From Gemmatimonadota bacterium (GTDB taxonomy: Bacteria; Gemmatimonadota; Gemmatimonadetes; Longimicrobiales; Longimicrobiaceae), in NCBI GenBank assembly GCA_028287185.1, contig JAQBQD010000025.1:1-64000 (forward strand): a DNA stretch of 64,000 nucleotides. Direction: 5' to 3'. Positions 25,884 to 34,656 of the stretch are shown here, one piece after another. Both the position numbers and the translations under genes were made by a program. Under the pieces are notes generated by a model, which ran no database searches, had not been told where the DNA came from, and worked only from the letters and a program-made list of their open reading frames with translations. Numbering within the stretch: position 1 is the stretch's first letter; each line of letters opens with the position of its first letter.

Positions 25884-26669
25884 ATGACCGTCCACACCGA
25901 GAGCGAGCTGATCCGCACGGGCGAGTACGCGCGCAAGCAGCTCTTCGGCGGGCCGTCGCTGCTGCGGTGGAGCCACGGCAGCCGCTTCCGCACGGGCGTG
26001 GAGCTGGTGCGGCCGCGCGCGGGGCGCCGGCTCCTGGACTACGGCTGCGGCGACGGGACCTTCCTGGCGCTGGTGCACGACCTCTTTCCCGAAGCCGTCG
26101 GCGCCGAGATCGACTCGCACCTGGTCACCACCGGCGCCGAGCGCTTCGCGGGGCTGCCCGGCCTGTCGTTCGTGGACCCGCGCGCGCTGGACGCGGAGCC
26201 CGCCGGCAGCTTCGGGGTGGTCGTCTGCATGGAGGTGCTGGAGCACTGCCCCGACGGCCAGGCCTCCGTCGTCCTGGCGCGCATGCAGCGGCTGGCCGCG
26301 AAGGACGGGCTGGTGCTCATCAGCGTCCCCATCGAGGTCGGTCCCGTTCTCATCGCCAAGCAGGTCGCGCGCGCTCTCGCGGCCCGGCGCGGCGTGCAGG
26401 GCTACGAGTACCGCGAGCGCTACACGGCGGGCGAGATGCTGCGCATGCTCTTCGCCGGCGACGGCACGCCCGTGGAACGGCCGGTGTACACCGCCGTCTC
26501 CGGCCCCGGCGTCGTGAGCCGGTGGCACGGGCACAAGGGGTTCAACTGGCGGGCGCTGCGGAAGCGCGTCGCGGAGCGGTTCGTGGTGCGCGAGACGCGC
26601 TTCTCGCCGCTGGGCTTCCTGGGCGGCGCGCTCAGCAGCCAGGCATGGCTCGTCTGCTCGCCGAAGTGA
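25884..26669 (+). CDS. Class I SAM-dependent methyltransferase
   Basis: 261 residues from ATG 25884 (the open frame extends upstream without similarity). Motif I RRLLDYGCGDGTFLALVHDL is near residue 52; then AVGAEIDSHLVTTGAERFAG, FGVVVCMEVLEHCPDGQASV and AAKDGLVLISVPIEVGPVLI. The pattern is Methyltransf_23-like, in which an aromatic-rich C-terminal half (residues about 160-261) carries substrate contacts. Its gene overlaps the next one by 25 bases, an unusually deep overlap for this locus. Predicted to methylate a sugar residue; target not visible. Confidence 0.85.
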   Translation: MTVHTESELIRTGEYARKQLFGGPSLLRWSHGSRFRTGVELVRPRAGRRLLDYGCGDGTFLALVHDLFPEAVGAEIDSHLVTTGAERFAGLPGLSFVDPRALDAEPAGSFGVVVCMEVLEHCPDGQASVVLARMQRLAAKDGLVLISVPIEVGPVLIAKQVARALAARRGVQGYEYRERYTAGEMLRMLFAGDGTPVERPVYTAVSGPGVVSRWHGHKGFNWRALRKRVAERFVVRETRFSPLGFLGGALSSQAWLVCSPK

Positions 26670-27862
26670 CCGCCCTGGCCGGGGAAGCGGCCGCTCCCCG
26701 CCTCGTCGCCGTCCAGCCGCGCATCGGCGTCGTCTGCGACTTCGCGGAGGAGGGCTGGCCGAGCATGGACCTGGCGGCCGAGCTGCTGCTGGACGCGCTC
26801 GCGGCGTCGACGGACTTCCGGCCGTCGCGCATCCGGCCGCCCATGCCCCGGCCGTTCGGCGGGCTGCCGTCCACCGTCGCCGGGGGCGCGCGCCACAACG
26901 CGGACCGCGCGTTCGGCCGGTACGTGGCGTATCCGCGGTGGCTGCGGGGCAGGGCGGGGCACGCGGACCTGTTCCACGTCGTCGATCACAGCTACGCGCA
27001 CCTGGTGCACGCGCTGCCGGCGGACCGCACGGTCGTCACCTGCCACGACCTGGACGCCTTCCGCTCGCTGCTCGATCCGGCGCTTGAGCCCCGCGGCTGG
27101 CTCTTCCGGGCGGCGACGGGCCGCGTGCTCTCCGGCCTCCGTCGCGCCGCCCGCGTCGTCTTCGACAGCGCCGCCGTGCGCGACGAGGCCGTGGCGCGCG
27201 GGGTGGTGGATGCGGATCGCTCCCGTGTCGTCCCGCTCCCGGTGCACCCGGATTTTTCCGCCGATTCGGATGTGTCCGCCGACGCGCGGGCGGCGGAGAT
27301 GCTGGGTCCGCGCGATGGATCGATCGACATCCTCCACGTCGGAAGCACCGCGCCCCGCAAGCGCATCGACGTGCTGCTGGCCGCCTTCGCAGCGATCCGC
27401 GCCGCGCAACCCACGGCCCGCTTGCTCCGCGTCGGCGGTGCGCTGACGGTGGAGCAGGCGCGGACGGCGGAAGGGCTGGGGATCGGAGGTTCCATCGTCG
27501 AGCTGGCGCCGCTGGATCGACCGACCCTCGCCGCCGTGTATCGCCGCGCCGCCATCGTCCTGCTGCCGTCGGACCGCGAGGGGTTCGGCCTCCCGCTGGT
27601 GGAGGCGATGGCGTGCGGAACGCCCGTCCTCGCCTCCGACCTGCCCGTGCTGCGCGAGGTCGGCGGTCCGGCGGCCGAGTACGCGCCGGCGGGCGATGCG
27701 GATGCCTTCGCCGCCGCCGCGCTCCGGATGCTGGCGGCGAGCGCTGGTTCGCCGGCCGCGGAGGTACGGCGCCGGCGATCGGTGGACCGGGCCGCGACCT
27801 TCCGCCTGGATGCATACGGCGATGCGATCCGCGCGGTCTACGCCGAGGTGCTCCGTGGCTGA
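26645..27862 (+). CDS. Family 4 glycosyltransferase (8)
   Basis: 405 residues from ATG 26645, inside the end of the methyltransferase gene. The first 25 residues are Ala-rich and may not belong to the fold. GT-B elements: RIGVVCDFAEEGWPSMDLAA, DLFHVVDHSYAHLVHALPAD, TVVTCHDLDAFRSLLDP, then ILHVGSTAPRKRIDVLLAAF, IVELAPLDRPTLAAVYRRAA and the donor motif DREGFGLPLVEAMACGTPVL. This is the mannosyl/rhamnosyl-transferase-like branch of GT4. The last 8 bases overlap the next gene. Confidence 0.87.
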   Translation: MARLLAEVTALAGEAAAPRLVAVQPRIGVVCDFAEEGWPSMDLAAELLLDALAASTDFRPSRIRPPMPRPFGGLPSTVAGGARHNADRAFGRYVAYPRWLRGRAGHADLFHVVDHSYAHLVHALPADRTVVTCHDLDAFRSLLDPALEPRGWLFRAATGRVLSGLRRAARVVFDSAAVRDEAVARGVVDADRSRVVPLPVHPDFSADSDVSADARAAEMLGPRDGSIDILHVGSTAPRKRIDVLLAAFAAIRAAQPTARLLRVGGALTVEQARTAEGLGIGGSIVELAPLDRPTLAAVYRRAAIVLLPSDREGFGLPLVEAMACGTPVLASDLPVLREVGGPAAEYAPAGDADAFAAAALRMLAASAGSPAAEVRRRRSVDRAATFRLDAYGDAIRAVYAEVLRG

Positions 27863-29114
27863 CGCGGTGGACGCGGTGGACGCGGCGTCGACGGAGGAGC
27901 CCGGCCGGCCGATGGAATCCACGCGGGCGGTCGAACCCGGATCGGAAGGGGTGGATGGGGCTGGGGATGCGCTGATCGGCCGCGGAGGAAGGCGGCTGCG
28001 GGTGCTCCACATCGGGAAGTTCTATCCGCCGCACCTCGGGGGGATGGAGACGCACCTGCAGGCGCTGTGCGGGCGGCTGGCGGAGCACGTGGACGTGCGG
28101 GTGCTGGTGTCCGCGGACGGGCGGCGGACCACGCGCGAGGTGGCGGGCGGCGTGCCGGTGACGCGGGTGGGGACGCCGGCGACGCTGGCGTCGGCGCCCA
28201 TCAACCCGGGGATGGCGCGGGAGATCCGCGGCGCCGACGCGGACATGGTGCACCTGCATCATCCCAATCCCACGGCCACGCTGTCGTACCTGGCCAGCGG
28301 GCACCGCGGGCCGCTGGTGATCACCTACCACAGCGACGTGGTGCGGCAGCGCGTGCTGGGCGCCGCGTTCGGGCCGCTGCTGGAGGCGGTGATGCGGCGG
28401 GCCACGACGGTGATCGCCAGCTCTCCCGACTACCTGGCCAGCTCGCCCGTCCTGCGCCGCCACGCCGCGCGCTGCCGCGTGGTGCCCTTCGGCATCCGGC
28501 CCGAGGACTTCGAGCGGCCCGACCCCGAAGCCGTGCGCCGGCTGCGCGAGGCGTACGGGCCGCGCGTGGTGCTGGGTGTGGGCAGGCTGGTCTACTACAA
28601 GGGCTTCCAGTACCTTGTGAGGGCGATGGGAGGGCTGGACGCGCACCTGGTGCTGGCCGGCGCCGGGCCCGAGCGGGCCGCGCTGGAGCGGCTGGCGGGC
28701 GAGCCCGGCATCGCCGGAAAGGTGACCTTCGCGGGCACCCCGGCCGACCTCGTCCCCCTCTACCACGCCGCCGACGTCTTCGTCCTTCCGGCGGTCGCGC
28801 GCAGCGAGGCGTTCGGGCTGGTGCAGCTGGAGGCCATGGCCAGCGGGATGCCCGTGGTGAACACCGCCATCGACTCCGGCGTGCCCTTCGTGTCGCGCCA
28901 CGGGCAGACGGGGCTCACGGTGCCCCCGGCGGACTCCGCCGCGCTCGCGGACGCCGTGCGCACCCTGCTGGACGACGCCCCCCTGCGCGCGGGCCTGGGC
29001 GCCGCCGCCCGACGCCGCGTGCGCACCGAGTTCTCGCAGGACGCGATGGTGCGCCGCACCCTGGACGTGTACCGCGACGCCGCGCGCGCCCTTTCGGCCG
29101 CGCGAACCTCCTGA
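27855..29114 (+). CDS. Family 4 glycosyltransferase (9)
   Basis: 419 residues if it starts at GTG 27855, which overlaps the upstream gene; ATG 27912 is an alternative removing 19 residues. The first 50 residues are low complexity, begun by a short GCGGTGGAC repeat. Fold motifs: LRVLHIGKFYPPHLGGMETH (classic GT4 start), MVHLHHPNPTATLSYLASGH, LVITYHSDVVRQRVLG, VLGVGRLVYYKGFQYLVRAM, VTFAGTPADLVPLYHAADVF and RSEAFGLVQLEAMASGMPVV, the donor motif. It is close to known mannosyl- and glucosyltransferases of the PimB/WcaI type, but the sugar cannot be fixed. Confidence 0.9.
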   Translation: MADAVDAVDAASTEEPGRPMESTRAVEPGSEGVDGAGDALIGRGGRRLRVLHIGKFYPPHLGGMETHLQALCGRLAEHVDVRVLVSADGRRTTREVAGGVPVTRVGTPATLASAPINPGMAREIRGADADMVHLHHPNPTATLSYLASGHRGPLVITYHSDVVRQRVLGAAFGPLLEAVMRRATTVIASSPDYLASSPVLRRHAARCRVVPFGIRPEDFERPDPEAVRRLREAYGPRVVLGVGRLVYYKGFQYLVRAMGGLDAHLVLAGAGPERAALERLAGEPGIAGKVTFAGTPADLVPLYHAADVFVLPAVARSEAFGLVQLEAMASGMPVVNTAIDSGVPFVSRHGQTGLTVPPADSAALADAVRTLLDDAPLRAGLGAAARRRVRTEFSQDAMVRRTLDVYRDAARALSAARTS

Positions 29115-29123
29115 CCCGGCAAG

Positions 29124-30134
29124 ATGACCTCCCCCACGCAATCCGCCGCCGTGCCCGCCGCCCTGCCCCCGCGGCCCGACGAGCGCGAGCTGACCCCAGC
29201 CTTCTGGCGCGGCCGCCGCGTCATGGTGACCGGCGGCACCGGCTTCCTGGGCAGCCACGTGGTGGACCGGCTGCGGGCGATGGGCTGCGACGACGTGTTC
29301 GTGCCGCGGCGCGCGCAGCTCGACCTGACGGAGCCCGACGCCGTCCGCGCCGCCTATGCCCAGGGGCGGCCCGACCTCGTGCTGCACCTGGCGGCCGAGG
29401 TGGGGGGCATCGGGGCCAACCGCGAGCACCCGGGGCGCTTCTTCCATCGCAACCTCATGATGGGGATGCTGATGATCGAGGAGGCGCGGCGGGCGGGCAC
29501 GGGTAAGTTCGTGCAGGTGGGCACCGTGTGCGCGTATCCCAAGCACACCCCCGTGCCGTTCCGCGAGGAGGACCTGTGGGCCGGGTATCCCGAGGAGACC
29601 AACGCGCCCTACGGCATCGCCAAGAAGGCGCTGCTGGTGCAGCTCCAGGCGTACCGGCAGGAGTACGGCACCAACGGCATCTACCTGCTGCCCGTGAACC
29701 TGTACGGCCCCCGCGACAACTTCGAGCCCGATCGCAGCCACGTCATCCCCGCGCTCATCCGCCGCATCGTGCAGGCGTGGCGCGACGGCGTGCCCCAGGT
29801 GGAGATCTGGGGCACGGGCGAGGCGTCGCGCGAGTTCCTGTACGTGGACGACTGCGCCCGCGCCATCCTGCTGGCGGCCGAGCACTACGACGGGGCCGAC
29901 CCGGTGAACGTGGGCGTGGGCGCCGAGCTGCGCATCCGCGAGCTGGCGGCGCTGATCGGCGAGGCGGTGGGGTACCGCGGGCGCTTCGTGTACGACGTCA
30001 CCAAGCCCGACGGCCAGCCCCGCCGCTGCCTGGACACCTCGCGCGCGCTGGAGCGCTTCGGCTTCCGCGCGCACGTGCCCTTCCATGAGGGGCTGGCGGG
30101 CACCGTGCGCTGGTTCCTGGAGCACGGCACATGA
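29124..30134 (+). CDS. fcl: GDP-L-fucose synthase
   Basis: 336 residues, extended SDR fold. About 35 N-terminal residues precede [20 protein letters not shown], the NAD(P)-binding GxxGxxG. The family-specific stretch [20 protein letters not shown] follows, then [20 protein letters not shown] and the catalytic Tyr/Lys in [40 protein letters not shown] and [20 protein letters not shown] are also typical. The enzyme epimerises and reduces GDP-4-keto-6-deoxy-mannose to GDP-L-fucose. Its usual partner Gmd, which makes that substrate, is not in the window. Suggests that the polysaccharide contains L-fucose. Confidence 0.93.
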   Translation: MTSPTQSAAVPAALPPRPDERELTPAFWRGRRVMVTGGTGFLGSHVVDRLRAMGCDDVFVPRRAQLDLTEPDAVRAAYAQGRPDLVLHLAAEVGGIGANREHPGRFFHRNLMMGMLMIEEARRAGTGKFVQVGTVCAYPKHTPVPFREEDLWAGYPEETNAPYGIAKKALLVQLQAYRQEYGTNGIYLLPVNLYGPRDNFEPDRSHVIPALIRRIVQAWRDGVPQVEIWGTGEASREFLYVDDCARAILLAAEHYDGADPVNVGVGAELRIRELAALIGEAVGYRGRFVYDVTKPDGQPRRCLDTSRALERFGFRAHVPFHEGLAGTVRWFLEHGT

Positions 30135-30189
30135 GGCGGATGGTTCCCATCGCGAGCCCCCGCGGGCTCCTCGCAACGAAGGGCGGCAC

Positions 30190-32637
30190 GTGTCCGAGCT
30201 GACCCGGCGGCCCACGCCGCTTCCCGAGCAGCGCGAGCAGGCCGAGCGCACCATGGTGCTGCGCTCGTCGCTCACCCCCGACGCGGTGACCGCCGCGGGC
30301 GAGGGCATCCCGCTGCGCGACTACGTCTCGGCCATCCGGCGCTACCTGTGGCTGGTGCTGGCGAGCGGCGCGCTGACGGTGGGCGTGGCCGCGTGGCGCC
30401 TGCACGGCGAGGTGCCCATGTACACCACCAGCACCTCGGTGCGCCTGTCCGACGCCAAGCAGGCGATGGCGGGGAGCATGGCCTCGCCCTCGGGGGACGG
30501 GCTGCAGGGGTACTACACGGATCCCGTCCTCTCGCAGATCCAGCTCCTGAAGAGCCGCGCGGTGGCGGGTGCCGTGGTGGACTCGCTGGGCCTTCGGCTG
30601 CAGCCCGTGGGCCATGCCTTTCCCTACCGCGTGCTGCGCGACGTGCGCGTGCCCGACGACCTGCCCGGCGGCGCGGACACCCTGCGCCTGGCCTTCGCGG
30701 CCGGGGGCGTGGAGGGGCGCTTTCGCGGGCAGGCGGCGCGCGCGGCCTACGGGCAGCCGCTGGCCGTGGGCGGGCTGGCGCTCACGGTGGACGCCGGGGC
30801 CGGCACGTCCGCCGCCGCGTTCACCGTGCTCCGGCGCGAGGACGCCATCAACGGGGTGCTGGGGGGGATCCAGGCCCGGCCGCGCGAGATGACCAACGTC
30901 ATCGACATCGGCTACGTGGCCCCGGACCCGGACCTGGCGCAGCGCGTGGTGAACACCACGGCGGCCTCGTACCGCGACCTGAACGCCTCCAGCGCGCGGC
31001 AGGCGTCGCACCGGCGGCGCGTGTTCGTGGAGGAGCAGCTGCACAGCACCGACTCGCTGCTGGTGGTGGCGCAGTACGCGCTGAGCGCCTTCCGGAAGGG
31101 GGTGCAGGCGTTCAGCCCGCGCGAGAAGTTCACCGCCACGCAGGCCGGGCTCTCCAACCTCCAGATCAAGCGGCAGGACCTGCAGCTGGAGCTGGGCGTC
31201 TACCGGGAGATGGCGCAGAAGCTGGGCACGGACGGCCTGCATGGCGACCAGGCGCTGGCGGCGCTCGCCTCGTCGCCGCAGGTGGTGAACAACGGCGGCA
31301 TCGTCTCGCTCTACGACCAGTTCCTGCGCTACCAGACGGCGCACGACAGCGCCACCCTGGGCGGCTGGGGCGCCTCGGGCCGCAACCCCGACGTGATCCG
31401 CGTGGACTCGATGCGGCGCTCGGCGCGCAACCGCCTGACGGCGGCCGTGGACGCCCGGGTGACGGCGCTGCAGGCACAGGTGGCCGCGCTGGACCAGCTC
31501 ATGGCGGCGGACGCGGCCAGCATTTCGGGCCTGCCCGACGCGGAGGCCGAGGAGACGCGCCTGTCGCGCCAGGTGGAGACGCTGCAGAAGCTGGTGGACG
31601 ACCTGCTGCTGGAGAAGCAGAAGGCGCGCATCGACGAAGCGGTGGAGCAGGGGCAGGTGGAGATCGTGGACCAGGCGGTGGTGCCCGGCGGGCCCATCGG
31701 CAAGGGGATGCGGCAGAAGCTCTTCTTCGCGCTGCTGGTGGGGCTCATGCTGGGCGCGGGCGGCGCGCTGGTGCTGGACCGCATGAACACCTCCATCACC
31801 CGCCGCGAGGACGTGGAGGGCGCCCTGCACGTGCCGGCGCTGGGCATCATCCCCCGCCTTGCGCAGGTGGAGCCCGAGCGGCGCCCGGGCCTGCGCCTGC
31901 CGGGCCGTCGCCGGCTGCCTTCCCGCCGCGCCGGGCACGCCGACGGCGACGAGGGGGCGCTGGCCCTGGTGACGCTCACCGACCTGCACTCCGCGGGCTC
32001 GCAGGCGTACCGCAAGCTGCGCACGCACCTGCTGTTCTCGCACGGCGGCCCGCGGCTGAAGACGGTGGTGGTGACCAGCGCGGGCGCCGGCGAGGGCAAG
32101 AGCACGCTGTGCAGCAACCTGGCCGTCACCTTCGCGCAGCAGCACATGCGCGTGCTGCTGGTGGACTGCGACCTGCGCCGCGCGCGCCTGCACGAGGTGT
32201 TCGGCACCCCGCGGGTGCCCGGCCTGCCCGAGGTGCTGGAGGGCCGCGACGCGCTGGCGGACGCCGTGCGCCCCACCGCGGTGGAGGGCCTGTGGCTACT
32301 GCCCGCCGGGCGCCTGACGCCCAACGCCACGGAGCTGCTGGGCGGCGCGGCCATGCAGGCGCTGCTGGACGAGCTGGCCGGCAGCTACGACCTGATCCTG
32401 ATCGACACCCCGCCCGTGATGGCCGCCGCCGACGCCGAGGTGCTGGGCGTGCAGGCCGACGCCGTGCTCATGGTGGTGCGCGCCGGCCAGACGGAGCGCC
32501 AGTCCGCCCAGTACGCCGTGCAGCAGCTGCGCGCCATCGGCGCCCGCGTCGTCGGCGCCGTGCTGAACGACCCCGACGAGAAGGTGCCCAACTACGGCAA
32601 CTCGGCCTACTACTACGACTACTACCGCGACGTCTGA
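30190..32637 (+). CDS. Polysaccharide co-polymerase with BY-kinase domain (Wzc-like)
   Basis: 815 residues from GTG 30190; ATG 30253 is a shorter alternative. The N-terminal Wzz domain has a membrane helix (LWLVLASGALTVGVAAWRL, about 52-70), a long periplasmic coiled-coil region and a second helix near 515-535 followed by LDRMNTSITRREDVEGALHV. The cytoplasmic BY-kinase has Walker A TSAGAGEGKST near 631-641, Walker A-prime LLVDCDLRRARLHE near 655-668, and Walker B LILIDTPPV near 735. The C-terminus holds six closely spaced tyrosines (YYYDYY) for autophosphorylation. It probably sets chain length together with the Wzy-like polymerase. No Wza partner is visible. Confidence 0.92.
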   Translation: MSELTRRPTPLPEQREQAERTMVLRSSLTPDAVTAAGEGIPLRDYVSAIRRYLWLVLASGALTVGVAAWRLHGEVPMYTTSTSVRLSDAKQAMAGSMASPSGDGLQGYYTDPVLSQIQLLKSRAVAGAVVDSLGLRLQPVGHAFPYRVLRDVRVPDDLPGGADTLRLAFAAGGVEGRFRGQAARAAYGQPLAVGGLALTVDAGAGTSAAAFTVLRREDAINGVLGGIQARPREMTNVIDIGYVAPDPDLAQRVVNTTAASYRDLNASSARQASHRRRVFVEEQLHSTDSLLVVAQYALSAFRKGVQAFSPREKFTATQAGLSNLQIKRQDLQLELGVYREMAQKLGTDGLHGDQALAALASSPQVVNNGGIVSLYDQFLRYQTAHDSATLGGWGASGRNPDVIRVDSMRRSARNRLTAAVDARVTALQAQVAALDQLMAADAASISGLPDAEAEETRLSRQVETLQKLVDDLLLEKQKARIDEAVEQGQVEIVDQAVVPGGPIGKGMRQKLFFALLVGLMLGAGGALVLDRMNTSITRREDVEGALHVPALGIIPRLAQVEPERRPGLRLPGRRRLPSRRAGHADGDEGALALVTLTDLHSAGSQAYRKLRTHLLFSHGGPRLKTVVVTSAGAGEGKSTLCSNLAVTFAQQHMRVLLVDCDLRRARLHEVFGTPRVPGLPEVLEGRDALADAVRPTAVEGLWLLPAGRLTPNATELLGGAAMQALLDELAGSYDLILIDTPPVMAAADAEVLGVQADAVLMVVRAGQTERQSAQYAVQQLRAIGARVVGAVLNDPDEKVPNYGNSAYYYDYYRDV

Positions 32638-32694
32638 CGGTGTGCCGAGCGACGCCCCGTCGTGGCTGTCGAGAGGTGGGTGGATCGGATGAAT

Positions 32695-32728
32695 GAAGGC
32701 GCCTGGGAGATGATCTCCGGGCGCCTTC
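32695..32728. terminator. Terminator hairpin between convergent operons
   Basis: GAAGGCGC (32695-32702) pairs with GCGCCTTC (32721-32728), and inner bases GGGAGAT/ATCTCC extend the stem, leaving a tiny loop. It lies 58 bases after the kinase stop and 126 bases past the stop of the leftward ABC exporter gene, so it can serve both operons. It lacks a long T-run on the plus strand. Confidence 0.7.
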
Positions 32729-32853
32729 GTCGTGGTGGATCCAGCATGCCGGCCGCGTGATGCCGTCGCGTCGTCGGCCGACCGGCGTCGGCCTGCATGC
32801 GGTCGATTCCGAAGAGGCCGCCACCCGGAGGCGAGCACGTCCGTCGATGGCCG

Positions 32854-34656
32854 CTACCGCTCCGTCTCCTGCGCGCTCCACATCTCGCGGAAGCGGCCGC
32901 CGCCGCCGGCGGTCAGGGAGGTCCAGTCGCCGGACTCCACCACGCGGCCGCCGTCCAGCACGTGGATGACGTCGGCGTCGCGCACGGTGGCCAGGCGGTG
33001 GGTGATGAGCAGGATGGTGGTGCGGCCGTGCAGCCCCGCGATGGCGTCCAGGATGCGCCGCTCGTTCTCGGGGTCCAGCGCGCTGGTGGCCTCGTCCAGG
33101 ATGAGCAGCGCGGGACGGCGGAGAAGCGCGCGGGCCAGCGCCAGCCGTTGCCGCTCGCCGCCGGACAGGCGCACGCCGCGGTCGCCGATCACGGTGTCCA
33201 GCCCCGCCGGCAGCGCCTCCACGAACTCCAGCGCCGCGGCGGCGGACAGGGCGGCGCGCATCTCGTCCTCGGCCGCGTCCGGCCGCGCCCACAGCAGGTT
33301 GGCGCGCACGGACTGGTGGAAGAGCACCGTGTCCTGCGCCACGTACCCGATGCCGCCGCGCCACCGCTGCAGCATCTGGCCGGTGAGCTCCGCGCCGTCC
33401 AGCGTGATGCGGCCCGTGGAGGGCGTGGCGAGGCCCATCAGCAGGTCGGCCACCGTCGTCTTCCCGGCGCCGGAGGTGCCCACCAGGGCCGTCGTCCGGC
33501 GGGCGGGCACGCTGAGCGTGACGCCGCGAAGCACCGGGTCGCGGCCCTCGTATCCGAAGGCCACGCCGTGGAAGCGGATGGCGTCGCGGGGGGCGATGGG
33601 CTCGCCGGGCTCGCCCAGCGTCTCGCGCTCGGCCTCGCAGCGCTCGGCCAGGTCCAGCACGGCCTCGCGCGCGGGCAGCTCGTGCGCGGCCATCTGCCAC
33701 TGCTGCTGGAGCGTCGCCAGGCGCGGCACCAGGCGCGAGAAGACGAACACCAGCAGCAGCGCCACGGCCACGGGCAGCCTCAGCACGCCCAGCGCCAGCC
33801 AGGTGGCCGCCGCCAGCAGCAGCACCGAGCCCACGGTGAAGGCGGCGCGCGCGTCGGCGTAGGCGGACGCGGCGCGGCCGAACGCCCGCAGCCGCTCGGC
33901 GCCCAGGGCTGCGAAGGCGGCCACGCTGCGCCCCTCGGCGCCATAGCTCTTCACCACCTTGATGGCCTGCACGTGCTCGGTCGCGGCGGCGAACAGGTCG
34001 CCCGTGGACTCGGACAGGTCGCGCCCGGAGCGGCCCGCCTCGCGCCGCATTCCTCGCAGCGCCACCAGCAGCAGGCCCCCGCTGCCCAGCGCCGTGGCCG
34101 TGGCGGCGGGCGAGATGCGCAGCGCGATGAGCAGGTAGACGGCGGAGGCCGCACCCTGGCCCAGCATGTTGAGCAGGTGCGAGGTGGCGCTGCCCAGGCG
34201 GTCCACCTCGGCCGTCAGCGCGTGCACGAAGTCCGACGCGCGCTGGCGGGCCAGGAAGAGCCAGCGCGCCTCGGCCACCGAGCGGTACAGCCGCGTGCGC
34301 AGGCGCAGCACCGTACGCTGCTCCACCTGGTACGCCGCCAGGGTCTGCGCGCGCTGGAAGAGCGCCTGGGTGGAGATGGCGGCCACGTACAGCAGCAGCA
34401 CGCCCGGCAGCGAGGGCCGCATGCCCACCGCGCGGAATCCGTCCGTCACCGCCTCGCCCACGCGCCCCATCGCGCCGCCGCTCACGGGGATGCCCGCCAC
34501 CCGCAGCAGCGGCACCAGCATCACCACGCCCACGCCCTCGGCCAGGCCAGCCAGCAGCATCAGCGCCAGCGAGCGCACCACCAGCCCCGGCTCGGCGCGG
34601 TACACGTCCGCCATGTGGCGCCGCGCCGTCTCCACCGTCCTCCGCTCCGGCGTCAT
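32854..34656 (-). CDS. ABC exporter, fused membrane and ATPase domains (RiPP locus)
   Basis: 600 residues. Six membrane helices occupy about 20-320 (VVRSLALMLLAGLAEGVGVV, later VGSVLLLAAATWLALGVLRL). The ATPase domain has Walker A LVGTSGAGKTTVADLLMG (near 392), the signature RLSGGERQRLALARALL (near 497), Walker B LLILDEATSALD and ITHRLATVRDADVIHVLDGG. The start ATG (34656) overlaps the upstream nucleotidyltransferase gene. No N-terminal C39 peptidase domain is present, so it can export but probably not cleave a leader peptide. The position at the end of the RiPP operon suggests efflux of the mature peptide and self-immunity. A lipid exporter role cannot be ruled out by sequence alone. Confidence 0.9.
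   Translation of the reverse strand: MTPERRTVETARRHMADVYRAEPGLVVRSLALMLLAGLAEGVGVVMLVPLLRVAGIPVSGGAMGRVGEAVTDGFRAVGMRPSLPGVLLLYVAAISTQALFQRAQTLAAYQVEQRTVLRLRTRLYRSVAEARWLFLARQRASDFVHALTAEVDRLGSATSHLLNMLGQGAASAVYLLIALRISPAATATALGSGGLLLVALRGMRREAGRSGRDLSESTGDLFAAATEHVQAIKVVKSYGAEGRSVAAFAALGAERLRAFGRAASAYADARAAFTVGSVLLLAAATWLALGVLRLPVAVALLLVFVFSRLVPRLATLQQQWQMAAHELPAREAVLDLAERCEAERETLGEPGEPIAPRDAIRFHGVAFGYEGRDPVLRGVTLSVPARRTTALVGTSGAGKTTVADLLMGLATPSTGRITLDGAELTGQMLQRWRGGIGYVAQDTVLFHQSVRANLLWARPDAAEDEMRAALSAAAALEFVEALPAGLDTVIGDRGVRLSGGERQRLALARALLRRPALLILDEATSALDPENERRILDAIAGLHGRTTILLITHRLATVRDADVIHVLDGGRVVESGDWTSLTAGGGGRFREMWSAQETER

Noticed and set aside
27036-30308. Long minus-strand open frame (about 1090 codons) opposite the GT4 and fucose synthase genes
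   Set aside because: It is a shadow of high-GC genes: low-complexity, Arg/His/Gln/Val-rich, no family pattern, and it crosses three well-recognised genes on the other strand.
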